Below are positions 33,121 to 43,615 of a stretch of DNA of 49,766 bases, one piece after another (within the stretch, counting starts at the first letter, position 1; each line of letters starts with the position of its first letter). The DNA comes from Thiothrix sp. UBA5583. Its GTDB lineage: Bacteria > Pseudomonadota > Gammaproteobacteria > Thiotrichales > Thiotrichaceae. The DNA lies in the NCBI GenBank assembly GCA_002425225.1, contig DILV01000004.1, positions 1-49,766 on the forward strand, given 5' to 3'. Below the pieces are notes generated by a model that saw only the letters and a list, made by a program, of their open reading frames with translations, was not told the origin of the DNA and made no database searches. Position numbers and translations under genes: made by a program.

Positions 33121-34908
33121 TTAGTAAACCCGTTTTTTCGGTGCGATGTATTCAACTTCATCCGTCAGCGTGTAGGTGTGGACGGGGCGGTAGTCGATCT
33201 TGACTTTGCCGGATTCATCTACCCAGGCGACAGAGTGCTTCATCCAAGTGTCGTCATCACGATCCGGGAAGTCTTCACGGGCATGTGCGCCACGGCTTTC
33301 TTCACGGTTGAGGGCGCAGTTGATGGAGACCTGGGCGCAATCCAGCAGGTTCGCCAACTCAAAGGTTTCCATCAGGTCAGAGTTCCACACCAGGCTGCGG
33401 TCAGAAACGTTGACATCATTGAAGCTGGTATAAATGTCATTCATTTTCGCCACACCTTCCTGCATGGAGTCACCCGTGCGGAATACGGCAGCGTGTTTCT
33501 GCATGGTGCGCTGCATATTGTCGCGGATTTGTGCAGTTGTCAGCTTGCCGTTAGCCTGATGGATGCGTTTGAAACGATCCATTGCTTTTTGTACGCCTGA
33601 TTCTGGCAGGTTGTGTTGTACTGCCCCCGGTGTCAGGGTTTCGGCACAACGGTTAGCGGCAGCACGCCCGAACACTACGATGTCGAGCAGCGAGTTGGAG
33701 CCAAGGCGGTTGGCACCGTGGACGGATACGCAAGCACATTCGCCAATGGCCATCAGACCGGGAACCACGCTGTCAGGGTTCCCATCCTTTAGGGTGACAA
33801 CTTCGCCATGATAGTTGGTAGGGATGCCACCCATGTTGTAATGCACGGTTGGCAGTACTGGAATCGGTTCTTTGGTTACGTCCACACCGGCGAAGATTTT
33901 TGCACTTTCGGCGATACCTGGCAGGCGTTCGTGGATAACTTCCGCACCCAGATGTTCCAGATGGATATGGATATGGTCTTTCTGCGGACCAACCCCACGG
34001 CCTTCGTTGATTTCCACGGTCATGGCACGGCTTACTACATCACGCGAAGCCAGATCTTTGGCGTTCGGTGCATAACGTTCCATGAAACGCTCGCCCTGTG
34101 AATTGGTCAGGTAGCCGCCTTCACCCCGCACGCCTTCGGTAATCAGGCAGCCGGAGCCGTAGATGCCGGTGGGGTGGAACTGGGTAAATTCCATGTCCTG
34201 CAAGGGCAGGCCAGCGCGAGCGACCATGCCGTTACCGTCACCAGTACAGGTATGGGCAGAAGTGGCAGAGAAGTAGGCACGACCGTAACCACCGGTTGCC
34301 AGCACCACTTGCTGGGCACGGAACAGGCGCAGGATGCCGTTTGCCAAGTCCCATGCCATCACGCCACGGCACACGCCATCTTCGTCCATGATCAGGTCGG
34401 TGGCGAAATGCTCGATGAAGAATACCGCATTATGACGCAGTGATTGCTGGTACAGGGTATGCAGGATGGCGTGACCAGTACGGTCAGCCGCAGCGCAAGT
34501 ACGCTGGGCAATGCCTTTGCCGAATTCGGTGGTCATGCCGCCGAACGGGCGCTGGTAAATACGACCATCTTCGGTGCGAGAGAAGGGTACACCTTGGTGT
34601 TCCAGTTCGATAACTGCCGGGATGGCTTCGCGGCACATGTATTCGATGGCATCTTGGTCGCCCAGCCAGTCGGAACCTTTTACGGTGTCATACATGTGCC
34701 ATTGCCATTTGTCCGGCCCCATGTTGCCAAGTGCGGCAGACATACCACCCTGTGCCGCCACGGTATGGCTGCGAGTTGGGAAGACTTTGGTGATACAGGC
34801 TGTGGACAAGCCTTTTACCGCCATCCCGAAAGTGGCACGCAAACCCGCGCCGCCCGCACCTACCACTACAACGTCATAGGTATGGTGTTCAATCTTGTAT
34901 TCGGTCAT
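33121..34908 (-). CDS. sdhA: Succinate dehydrogenase flavoprotein subunit
   Basis: 595 residues. FAD-binding [15 protein letters not shown] near residue 15, the FAD-linking His in [41 protein letters not shown], the substrate-site HPTGIYGSG and [20 protein letters not shown]. It oxidises succinate to fumarate with covalent FAD, the step served by SdhE in the same operon. Length and motifs are standard. Confidence 0.97.
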   Translation of the reverse strand: MTEYKIEHHTYDVVVVGAGGAGLRATFGMAVKGLSTACITKVFPTRSHTVAAQGGMSAALGNMGPDKWQWHMYDTVKGSDWLGDQDAIEYMCREAIPAVIELEHQGVPFSRTEDGRIYQRPFGGMTTEFGKGIAQRTCAAADRTGHAILHTLYQQSLRHNAVFFIEHFATDLIMDEDGVCRGVMAWDLANGILRLFRAQQVVLATGGYGRAYFSATSAHTCTGDGNGMVARAGLPLQDMEFTQFHPTGIYGSGCLITEGVRGEGGYLTNSQGERFMERYAPNAKDLASRDVVSRAMTVEINEGRGVGPQKDHIHIHLEHLGAEVIHERLPGIAESAKIFAGVDVTKEPIPVLPTVHYNMGGIPTNYHGEVVTLKDGNPDSVVPGLMAIGECACVSVHGANRLGSNSLLDIVVFGRAAANRCAETLTPGAVQHNLPESGVQKAMDRFKRIHQANGKLTTAQIRDNMQRTMQKHAAVFRTGDSMQEGVAKMNDIYTSFNDVNVSDRSLVWNSDLMETFELANLLDCAQVSINCALNREESRGAHAREDFPDRDDDTWMKHSVAWVDESGKVKIDYRPVHTYTLTDEVEYIAPKKRVY

Positions 34909-34928
34909 TGTGTCTTAAGCTCCCTTAA

Positions 34929-35309
34929 TCAGCCCGCAAATGCAACACGTAAAACACTCAGAATGCTGCTGGTTCCCAGCAAGACCAGTACCAGTTTCAT
35001 GGCGACCAGCGCTGTTACCTTCACGCCATCATGATGGATATAGTCTTCGATAACCACAGTCAGCCCCTGGCTGGCGTGGAAGAAAGCGGTGAACACAAAC
35101 AGGGTCAGCATGGTGGTGGTGAAAGGTTTGGCAAACCAAGCGGCAACCGTGGCGTAATCAGCACCCACGTGGGAAGCGACGGCAAAGGCAACCCACAGGG
35201 TCAATGGAACGAGTGCCACCGCAGTCATGCGCTGCATCCACCAGTGTTTCACGCCGTCACTGGTACTGCCTAGGCCACTGGCCCGTTTGAAAGGCGTCAA
35301 CAAACTCAT
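34929..35309 (-). CDS. sdhD: Succinate dehydrogenase membrane anchor SdhD
   Basis: 126 residues from ATG 35309, which has a GAGGAG site 8 nt upstream. A TTG six bases earlier is not needed. Three membrane helices are seen, with WWMQRMTAVALVPLTLWV and FHASQGLTVVIEDYIH, whose His is a likely haem or quinone-site ligand. It follows sdhC by 22 bases. Confidence 0.93.
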   Translation of the reverse strand: MSLLTPFKRASGLGSTSDGVKHWWMQRMTAVALVPLTLWVAFAVASHVGADYATVAAWFAKPFTTTMLTLFVFTAFFHASQGLTVVIEDYIHHDGVKVTALVAMKLVLVLLGTSSILSVLRVAFAG

Positions 35310-35331
35310 CAGCAAAACTCCTCAACAGGCT

Positions 35332-35709
35332 TCAGGCAACAATCCACAGCAGGACAGTCAGAACAAACGATGCACCTACCACAATCTTGCCGCTTAGGTA
35401 GACGGTAGGTAGGTCAAAACCGAAACCGGTATCCCACATCAGGTGGCGGATACCGTTGGACAGGTGATAGAACAGCGCCCATGTCCAGCCAAATAACACT
35501 ACTTTGCCTAAAAAAGAGCCAAGAATGGCATTGGCAGCGTTGAAGGTTTCAACCCCTCCGGCAAGTGCAGACAGCCAGTACGTAACCAGCAGCGTACCCA
35601 CTGCCAGCACGATACCTGTGCCACGATGCAGGATGGATAGCACCGAAGTGATTTGCGGTTTGTAAATTTGCAAATGCGGCGACATTGGTCGGTTTTGCGT
35701 GTTCTTCAT
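35332..35709 (-). CDS. sdhC: Succinate dehydrogenase cytochrome b556 subunit SdhC
   Basis: 125 residues from ATG 35709 with a GGGGAA ribosome site. The SdhC signature SPHLQIYKPQITSVLSILHRGTG is complete. The haem-ligand region HLSNGIRHLMWDTGFGFDL contains the conserved His. Three helices. It starts 40 bases after gntR in the same direction, so the operon probably begins with the regulator. Confidence 0.95.
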   Translation of the reverse strand: MKNTQNRPMSPHLQIYKPQITSVLSILHRGTGIVLAVGTLLVTYWLSALAGGVETFNAANAILGSFLGKVVLFGWTWALFYHLSNGIRHLMWDTGFGFDLPTVYLSGKIVVGASFVLTVLLWIVA

Positions 35710-35749
35710 GGATATTCCCCGTTGGTACAAATTCTGCGTAACACTGCTC

Positions 35750-36439
35750 TCAAACTTCGGATGGTGACACTTTATCCAGCATCTTGCAGGCATAATCCCG
35801 TGATGCCCTGATATGATGACGCATCAGGGTTTCTGCCATTTCCCCGTCACGTCGCTCAATAGCCGCCACAATCAGGTTGTGTTCCTGAAATGCCTGTTCA
35901 CTGCGGTTGAAGCTGGCCTTGAGACGGAAGCGGTAAAACCGCACTAGGTCGTACAAGTCCTGGCACAACATGCGGATCAGGCGCGAATTCTTGCTTCCCT
36001 GGATGATGGAAAAGTGAAAATCGAGATCAACATCTTGCTGGGAATAGTTATGGTGTTGATCAATTTCCGCTTTATGCCGTTCCAAGATACGTCGCAGCCG
36101 CGCCACTTCATCCTCTGCCATGTTCTCTGCTGCCAACCGTGCAGCCATGCCTTCCATCGCTTCGCGTATCTGGTAAATTTCCATCAACTGCGAAGTCGAG
36201 AATCCGATGATGCGTGCACCAATATTGGGCTTGCGCGTCACCAGATTGCAATTTTCCAGTTTGCCAATCGCCTCCCGCAATGAACCCCGGCTTACGCCAT
36301 AGGCTGTGGCTAGTTCGGGTTCACTAATTTTTTTGCCAGCCGGGAGTTCCCCTTCCAGGATGGCACGGCGCAGATCAAGGAAAAGCTTGTCTGCAATCGT
36401 AACCGGCTCCTGTAACTTACATGCCGTTGCAAATGCCAT
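35750..36439 (-). CDS. GntR/FadR-family regulator, probable TCA-cycle regulator
   Basis: 229 residues from ATG 36439 (MAFATACK), which has GAGGAG 5 nt upstream. An ATG 12 bases earlier has none. The winged helix (residues 15-80) includes ISEPELATAYGVSRGSLREAIGKLE. The C-terminal FCD domain contains DLDFHFSII, an EHNLIVAAI helix and LMRHHIRASRDY, the usual acid/His metal-ligand set. The gene leads the sdh operon and faces sucA. TGTCGACA-type palindromes at its own promoter, at sucA and before sucB fit a FadR-type operator. Autoregulation and control of sdh, sucA and sucB are inferred. The effector may be a carboxylate. Confidence 0.88.
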   Translation of the reverse strand: MAFATACKLQEPVTIADKLFLDLRRAILEGELPAGKKISEPELATAYGVSRGSLREAIGKLENCNLVTRKPNIGARIIGFSTSQLMEIYQIREAMEGMAARLAAENMAEDEVARLRRILERHKAEIDQHHNYSQQDVDLDFHFSIIQGSKNSRLIRMLCQDLYDLVRFYRFRLKASFNRSEQAFQEHNLIVAAIERRDGEMAETLMRHHIRASRDYACKMLDKVSPSEV

Positions 36440-36455
36440 GGTGCTCCTCATATTT

Positions 36456-36633
36456 TGTCGACATATTGTCTGTTATGTTGACAATAATACCCTGAAACAG
36501 CGTTTTTTCAAGCGAAACATCCTGACATTGTTGACACTTTCAAGTTATAATGTCGACATCATAACGAGAAAGTGACAGTGTATGACTTGAAAAACAGCCT
36601 TGCATTGCAGCATTTGACATCAAGATGTCGACA
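36456..36633. promoter_or_regulatory. Divergent gntR-sdh/sucA control region with five operator palindromes
   Basis: TGTCGACA occurs at 36456-36463, 36551-36558 and 36626-36633. The one-base variant TGTTGACA occurs at 36476-36483 and 36529-36536. Minus promoter: TTGAAA (36506-36511), 16 bp, TATTAT (36484-36489), with a variant site directly beyond the -10. Plus promoter: CTGACA (36522-36527), 18 bp, TATAAT (36546-36551), with a variant site in the spacer and a perfect site starting on the last T of the -10. The arrangement predicts repression of both promoters. Confidence 0.75.
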
Positions 36634-36702
36634 ATGCACTATTTTGCTGCGATGCGTCAAGTCAGGAGTGTTTGATATTTACCATCAAAGTAGGTTGAAA
36701 AG

Positions 36703-39546
36703 ATGAATAAAGGTGAAGGGCAGGCTACGGCCTGGAATGCTGATACACAACTCGACGGCAACAGCATTTTATATTTGGAGGAAATGTACGAGCGTTACCT
36801 GGAAGAGCCTGCGTCAATTCCAGCGAGCTGGCAGCACTATTTTGATGCATTGCCACAAGTCAACGGGCAGGAACGGGATACCCGCCATTCTTTGGTGCAA
36901 GACTATTTCCGAGCCTATGCTGCCAAACCCCAGGCGTTCGCTACTCCATCTGCTGGTGGAGCCGATCTGGAGCATGAGCGCAAACAAGTTAAAGTATTGC
37001 AGCTTATCAATGCTTACCGTTTCCTTGGGCACTTCCATGCCAAAACTAACCCACTAGATGAGGCCGCACCCTCTTTCGTCAAAGAGCTGACCCTAGCTCA
37101 TCACGGGCTTGGTGAGGGAGATCTCAAAACCACTTTTAACACGGGATCACTGGTTGGTCCTGATCAGATGACCTTGCGTGACATCGTAGCGCAACTGGAA
37201 GCAACTTACTGTGGACATGTCGGCGTGCAATACATGCACACCACCAGCACCGAGCAGAAACGCTGGGTTCAGCAGCGTCTGGAAAGTATCCGCTCCAAAG
37301 CTGAGTTCAGCAAGGAAGAGAAGCTCGAAATCCTCGACCGTCTCACGGCTGCCGAAGGTCTGGAACGTTACCTGCATACCAATTACGTCGGTCAGAAACG
37401 CTTCTCGCTGGAAGGTGGTGAAAGCATGATTCCGATGCTGAACAGCCTGATCCAGCACGCCGGTAGTCTGGGAGCACAGGAAATGGTAATCGGCATGGCA
37501 CACCGTGGTCGCTTGAACGTGCTGGTCAACGTGCTGGGCAAAGCTCCATCCCTGCTGTTCGGCGAGTTTGAAGGTAAGTATGCCAATGTGGGCGACCGTA
37601 CTGGTGATGTGAAATACCACATGGGTTTTGCCTCTGACATGATGACACCGGGTGGTCAGTTGCACGTGGCGATGGCATTCAACCCGTCGCATCTGGAAAT
37701 CGTCGGTCCAGTGGTGGAAGGTGCGGTACGCGCCCGTCAGGATCGCTGGGATGAAGGTTCCGGCAACAAGATCATTCCAGTGGTGTTACACGGTGATGCT
37801 GCATTTGCCGGTCAGGGCGTCAACATGGAAATGCTGCAAATGGCAGACACCCGTGGCTACCGCACTTACGGCACGATCCATATCGTCATCAATAACCAGG
37901 TTGGTTTCACCACCAGTGCAGCAGCAGATGCACGTTCCACCTATTACTGTACCGATGTCGCCAAAATGGTTGACTCGCCCGTGTTCCACGTCAATGGCGA
38001 TGACCCTGAAGCTGTGGTGCTGGTGACGAAAATTGCCATGGATTACCGCAACACCTTTAAAAAGGATGTGGTGATTGATCTGGTGTGCTACCGCCGCCAC
38101 GGTCACAACGAAGCGGATGAGCCTTCCGCTACCCAGCCGGTCATGTACCGCAAAATCCGTTCCCTGCCGACCACCCGTGAACTCTATGCCCGCCAGCTTG
38201 CGGCTGAAGGTGTCATCAGTGCAGAAGAAGCGAAGGAACGTGTGCAACGTTGCCGCCAGCAATTGACCGAAGGTGCACCTACCGTACCGCACCTGCTGGA
38301 CAAGAGCGAAGCGCAGAATCCGCATCCGGTCAACTGGAAACGCTTTGTCGGCGGAACCTGGGACATGCCGGTGGATACCACCATCGACGCCGAGTCCGTC
38401 AAAACACTAGGTGAGAAGCTGACCGTCCACCCGGAAGGTTTCAAGCTCAACTCCCGTGTTGCGCGTATTGTCGCAGACCGCAAGAAAATGGCTGCCGGTG
38501 AGCAACCGATGGATTGGGGTTTCTGTGAAAATTTGGCTTATGCCACCCTGATTGATGAGGGCTATCCTATTCGCCTGTCGGGTGAAGACTGCGGTCGTGG
38601 TACCTTCTTCCATCGCCACGCAGTATTCCACGAGCAGGAAACCGGCGAAACATTCATCCCGCTGCAACACTTGTCTGAGGCGCAACTGCCGTTCGTGGTT
38701 ATCGACTCGTTGCTGTCCGAAGAAGCGGTATTGGGCTTTGAATACGGTTACGCCACTACCGAAGCCAACACCCTGACTATTTGGGAAGCGCAATTCGGTG
38801 ACTTTGCCAACTGTGCGCAAGTAGTTATCGACCAGTTCATCAGTTCCGGTGAACAGAAGTGGGGGCGTTTGTGTGGTTTGGTGATGTTGTTGCCGCACGG
38901 CTTTGAAGGGCAGGGGCCTGAGCACTCTTCCGCGCGTCTGGAGCGTTACCTGCAACTGTGCGCCCAGGACAACATGCAGGTCTGTGTGCCAAGTACCCCG
39001 GCGCAAGCCTTCCACATGCTGCGTCGCCAGATGTTGCGTGACTACCGCACACCACTGATCGTAATGACACCGAAGAGCCTGCTGCGTCACCCGTTGGCTG
39101 TCAACAGCATGGAAGACCTCACTGAGCGTGGCTTCCAGAACGTGATTGATGAAATCGACGCAATTGACCCGCAAAAAGTTACTCGCTTGGTCATGTGCAG
39201 TGGCAAGGTTTACTACGATTTGCTGGAAAAGCGTCGTGCAGAAAAGCTTGAGCATGTTGCCATTGTGCGTGTAGAGCAACTCTATCCGTTCCCGGAAGCG
39301 GACATGAATGCCATGCTTGACCGTTACCCCAATGTTGATGTCAATGTCTGGTGTCAGGAAGAGCCGCTCAATCAGGGCGCATGGCTGAGTATCCAGCCGT
39401 CCCTGCGTCAAGTGCTGGGTGGTCTGGCTCGTCTGGATGTGGCAAGCCGTCCGGCGTCTGCTTCACCAGCGGTGGGTAGCCCCAAGGTTCACGCCAAGCA
39501 GCAGCAATCATTGGTCAACTCTGCATTGGGAATTATCACGCCATAA
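36703..39546 (+). CDS. sucA: 2-oxoglutarate dehydrogenase E1 component
   Basis: 947 residues. The thiamine-diphosphate enzyme decarboxylates 2-oxoglutarate and loads the succinyl group onto SucB. It has the N-terminal YLEEMYERYLEEPASIPASWQHYF helix for complex assembly, IGMAHRGRLNVLVNVLGK, GDAAFAGQGVNMEMLQM, HIVINNQVGFTTS, and the CYRRHGHNEADEPSATQP TDP/Mg region. The C-terminal part is a transketolase-type Pyr domain. Ribosome site AGTAGG. First gene of the plus-strand TCA block, behind the GntR operators. Confidence 0.97.
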   Translation: MNKGEGQATAWNADTQLDGNSILYLEEMYERYLEEPASIPASWQHYFDALPQVNGQERDTRHSLVQDYFRAYAAKPQAFATPSAGGADLEHERKQVKVLQLINAYRFLGHFHAKTNPLDEAAPSFVKELTLAHHGLGEGDLKTTFNTGSLVGPDQMTLRDIVAQLEATYCGHVGVQYMHTTSTEQKRWVQQRLESIRSKAEFSKEEKLEILDRLTAAEGLERYLHTNYVGQKRFSLEGGESMIPMLNSLIQHAGSLGAQEMVIGMAHRGRLNVLVNVLGKAPSLLFGEFEGKYANVGDRTGDVKYHMGFASDMMTPGGQLHVAMAFNPSHLEIVGPVVEGAVRARQDRWDEGSGNKIIPVVLHGDAAFAGQGVNMEMLQMADTRGYRTYGTIHIVINNQVGFTTSAAADARSTYYCTDVAKMVDSPVFHVNGDDPEAVVLVTKIAMDYRNTFKKDVVIDLVCYRRHGHNEADEPSATQPVMYRKIRSLPTTRELYARQLAAEGVISAEEAKERVQRCRQQLTEGAPTVPHLLDKSEAQNPHPVNWKRFVGGTWDMPVDTTIDAESVKTLGEKLTVHPEGFKLNSRVARIVADRKKMAAGEQPMDWGFCENLAYATLIDEGYPIRLSGEDCGRGTFFHRHAVFHEQETGETFIPLQHLSEAQLPFVVIDSLLSEEAVLGFEYGYATTEANTLTIWEAQFGDFANCAQVVIDQFISSGEQKWGRLCGLVMLLPHGFEGQGPEHSSARLERYLQLCAQDNMQVCVPSTPAQAFHMLRRQMLRDYRTPLIVMTPKSLLRHPLAVNSMEDLTERGFQNVIDEIDAIDPQKVTRLVMCSGKVYYDLLEKRRAEKLEHVAIVRVEQLYPFPEADMNAMLDRYPNVDVNVWCQEEPLNQGAWLSIQPSLRQVLGGLARLDVASRPASASPAVGSPKVHAKQQQSLVNSALGIITP

Positions 39547-39563
39547 ACTTGAGGGGAGATATT

Positions 39564-40682
39564 ATGCCGCTTATGAAGCATTATCAGGATGCCATCAGCG
39601 AGGGTGTGATCCAGCAAGATCCCGCCCAACTTGAAGGTATCAGGGTGTTGCAGAAAGTTTGGGACGAGTTGCTTACGCCACGAACCAAAACCGTGGCTTC
39701 ACGCAGCTTGCTCGCTGTATTTTCCAGGCGGAATAACGTTGCCCCTGTCGTTGAACCTGTGCGCGGCGCTTACTTGTGGGGCGGCGTCGGGCGCGGCAAG
39801 ACGTGGTTGATGGATATGTTCTATTCGCGCATTCCGCTGACTGAAAAGCGGCGGATGCACTACCACCATTTCATGTTCTTCATTCATGAAGAGCTGAAAA
39901 AACTCGCGATGCATCGTAATCCTCTGGATATGCTGGTAGCAAACTGCTCTAAGGAAGTACACCTGTTGTGCATCGACGAATTTCACGTCATGGATATTGT
40001 CGATGCCATGCTGCTGCACGGTTTGCTGGATGCGATGGGTAGACATGGCATTACCTTGGTGACGACTTCCAATCGCACGCCCGACGATTTGTACCTGAAT
40101 GGCTTGCAACGTGAACGTTTCTTGCCCGCAATCGCCTGGTTGAAACGGCACACTCATGTGGTCGAGTTGGATAACCACATCGACTACCGCATGTTAAAAC
40201 ACGTCAGCCATGACAGCTTTCTGGAAGATGAAGCTGCCATTTTGGTGGAGCATGAGCTAGAAAAGCATTTTGCCAAATTGGCAAAAGGGCATATCCATGT
40301 CGGCAAGGACATCGAGGTGCAAGGACGGATTCTGCCTGCCCATCGGGTGGCAGATAACATTATCTGGTTTGATTTTAATACCTTGTGTGAAACGGCTCGT
40401 TCTACACGCGATTACATCGAATTGGCTGAGCGCTTTGAATACATCATGCTTTCTGGTTTACATGTGATGAATGAAGAGCATGAAGAGGCTGCCCGACGTT
40501 TTCTCAATCTGATTGACGAGCTATATGATCGTGGTGTGCAGTTCATTTTTCCGACTGCCATCGCCCTGGAGGATCTTTACAAAGGGCAAAAGCTCAAGTT
40601 TGAATTTCAGCGTGCATTGAGCCGGTTGAATCAGATGAAGGGTGCTGAGTGTCAGCAGATGAAGTTGGGCGCGGTAGGCTGA
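39564..40682 (+). CDS. zapE: ZapE/AFG1-like P-loop ATPase
   Basis: 372 residues from ATG 39564 (MPLMKHYQD), with a GGGGAG site. E. coli ZapE has 375. Walker A is YLWGGVGRGKTWLMDMFY near residue 67, Walker B is LLCIDEFHVMDIVDA near 135, and TTSNRTPDDLYLNGLQRERFLPAI follows. AFG1 proteins act in mitochondrial protein quality control, and ZapE acts at the bacterial divisome. Its place between sucA and sucB is unusual. It starts 17 bases after sucA and probably shares its transcript. Confidence 0.92.
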   Translation: MPLMKHYQDAISEGVIQQDPAQLEGIRVLQKVWDELLTPRTKTVASRSLLAVFSRRNNVAPVVEPVRGAYLWGGVGRGKTWLMDMFYSRIPLTEKRRMHYHHFMFFIHEELKKLAMHRNPLDMLVANCSKEVHLLCIDEFHVMDIVDAMLLHGLLDAMGRHGITLVTTSNRTPDDLYLNGLQRERFLPAIAWLKRHTHVVELDNHIDYRMLKHVSHDSFLEDEAAILVEHELEKHFAKLAKGHIHVGKDIEVQGRILPAHRVADNIIWFDFNTLCETARSTRDYIELAERFEYIMLSGLHVMNEEHEEAARRFLNLIDELYDRGVQFIFPTAIALEDLYKGQKLKFEFQRALSRLNQMKGAECQQMKLGAVG

Positions 40683-40685
40683 AAT

Positions 40686-40754
40686 CCTTAAAATGTCGAC
40701 AATTTAAGGGATTAATCCTTTAAAACTTCTGCAAACGCGCGTACAATGTCGACA
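40686..40754 (+). promoter_or_regulatory. sucB promoter with two TGTCGACA operators
   Basis: Perfect TGTCGACA sites lie at 40694-40701 and 40747-40754. The first is at the centre of a 24-bp near-perfect palindrome (40686-40709). The likely promoter is TTTAAA (40719-40724), 17 bp, TACAAT (40742-40747). The second operator begins on the last T of the -10, exactly as at sucA. The upstream palindrome could alternatively help end the zapE transcript. Confidence 0.72.
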
Positions 40755-40848
40755 ATCAAAGGTTGGATAGTAACTGATGCGTCTGTACGCATATCCATTG
40801 TATGCTAGATGGGCGCTTTGCAATAAGTACAAAAGAGGATGTGTATAA

Positions 40849-42060
40849 ATGAGCAGTGAGATTCTGACACCGGTACTGCCGGAGTCCGTCGCCGATGCGA
40901 CCGTGGTTGCATGGAGCAAAAAGCCCGGTGATGCCGTCAAACAAGACGAAGTACTGGTTGAAATTGAAACCGACAAAGTGGTGCTCGAAGTACCAGCCCC
41001 CGCAGATGGCGTATTGATCGAAATCGTGCAAGATGCCGGTGCAACTGTTACCAGCAGCCAGTTGCTGGGTCGCATGGAAGTAGGCGCTGTCGCTGCTGCA
41101 CCTGCTCCTCAAGTTGCAACTGCCCAGGCTGAAGCACCTGCTGTGCCTGCCGCTGATCCTCAAACTGCTCCCGCCGCCCGCAAGCTGATGGCTGAAAACA
41201 ACCTTTCTGCTTCTGATGTGGAAGGTTCTGGTAAGCAAGGCCGTATCCTCAAGGAAGATGTGCAAGCTGCTGTTGCTGCCAAACCAGCCGCCGCTCCCGC
41301 GCCTGAGGCATCTGCCGCTCCCGCGCCTGCTCCAACAGTTGTGGTTGCCGCTTCCGGCTCCCGCATGGAACAGCGTGTGCCGATGACCCGCCTGCGTGCC
41401 CGCATTGCCGAGCGCCTGATGTACGCCAAATCCTCAACTGCGATGCTGACCACTTTCAACGAAGTCGACATGAAGCCGTTGATGGACATGCGCAACGAAT
41501 ACAAAGACGTATTCGAGAAAAAACACAAGGCGAAACTGGGTTTGATGTCCCTGTTCGTCAAGGCAGCCGCTGTCGCGCTGCAACGGTTCCCTGAAATCAA
41601 TGCCTCCATCGATGGCAATGATATTGTTTACCACGGCTACTGTGACATCGGTATCGCCGTTTCCTCAGATCGCGGTCTGGTGGTTCCTATCCTGCGTAAT
41701 GTTGAAAACATGGGTCTGGCTGGCATTGAATCCGGCATTGCCGGTTATGCTGCCAAAGCCCGTGAAGGCAAGCTGGATATGAATGACCTGTCCGGCGGAA
41801 CGTTCACCATAACCAACGGGGGCGTTTTTGGGTCGTTGCTATCAACCCCAATTCTAAACCCTCCTCAAAGCGCGATCCTGGGGATGCACTCGATCCAGAA
41901 GCGCCCTGTCGTTGTTAATGACCAGATCGTTATCCGCCCGATGATGTACGTGGCTCTGTCTTACGACCACCGCATTGTTGACGGTCAAGGTGCTGTTACT
42001 TTCCTCAAAACCATCAAGGAACTGGTCGAAAACCCGGTTCGCCTGATTTTGGAAGTGTGA
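40849..42060 (+). CDS. sucB: 2-oxoglutarate dehydrogenase E2 component (dihydrolipoyl succinyltransferase)
   Basis: 403 residues. The lipoyl domain has [17 protein letters not shown] with the modified Lys. An Ala/Pro linker precedes the peripheral-subunit-binding domain ([30 protein letters not shown]). The catalytic domain ends with [20 protein letters not shown], containing the His and Asp-Gly active-site motif. It forms the complex core between SucA and Lpd. A GAGG ribosome site precedes the ATG. Confidence 0.97.
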   Translation: MSSEILTPVLPESVADATVVAWSKKPGDAVKQDEVLVEIETDKVVLEVPAPADGVLIEIVQDAGATVTSSQLLGRMEVGAVAAAPAPQVATAQAEAPAVPAADPQTAPAARKLMAENNLSASDVEGSGKQGRILKEDVQAAVAAKPAAAPAPEASAAPAPAPTVVVAASGSRMEQRVPMTRLRARIAERLMYAKSSTAMLTTFNEVDMKPLMDMRNEYKDVFEKKHKAKLGLMSLFVKAAAVALQRFPEINASIDGNDIVYHGYCDIGIAVSSDRGLVVPILRNVENMGLAGIESGIAGYAAKAREGKLDMNDLSGGTFTITNGGVFGSLLSTPILNPPQSAILGMHSIQKRPVVVNDQIVIRPMMYVALSYDHRIVDGQGAVTFLKTIKELVENPVRLILEV

Positions 42061-42065
42061 GGTAA

Positions 42066-43508
<1,443 letters not shown>

Positions 43509-43530
43509 AAAAATCATTTCATAAACGCTC

Positions 43531-43566
43531 AACGCCACGGTCTGCGATGCGCAGATACGTGGCGTT
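43531..43566. other. Long imperfect hairpin between lpdA and sucC
   Basis: AACGCCACG (43531-43539) pairs with CGTGGCGTT (43558-43566), and TCTGCG (43541-43546) with CGCAGA (43550-43555), giving a 15-bp stem with small bulges. A smaller hairpin follows (CACCGC/GCGGTG, 43579-43596). There is no clean T-run. It may separate sucB-lpdA from sucCD or stabilise mRNA ends. Confidence 0.6.
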
Positions 43567-43615
43567 TGTGCGAATATACACCGCGTTTTTGCGGTGAAAC
43601 CAAAAGGAACGAAGG

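Noticed and set aside
38407-39411. 334-codon minus-strand frame opposite sucA
   Set aside because: Shadow of sucA codon bias; no ribosome site or recognisable domain.
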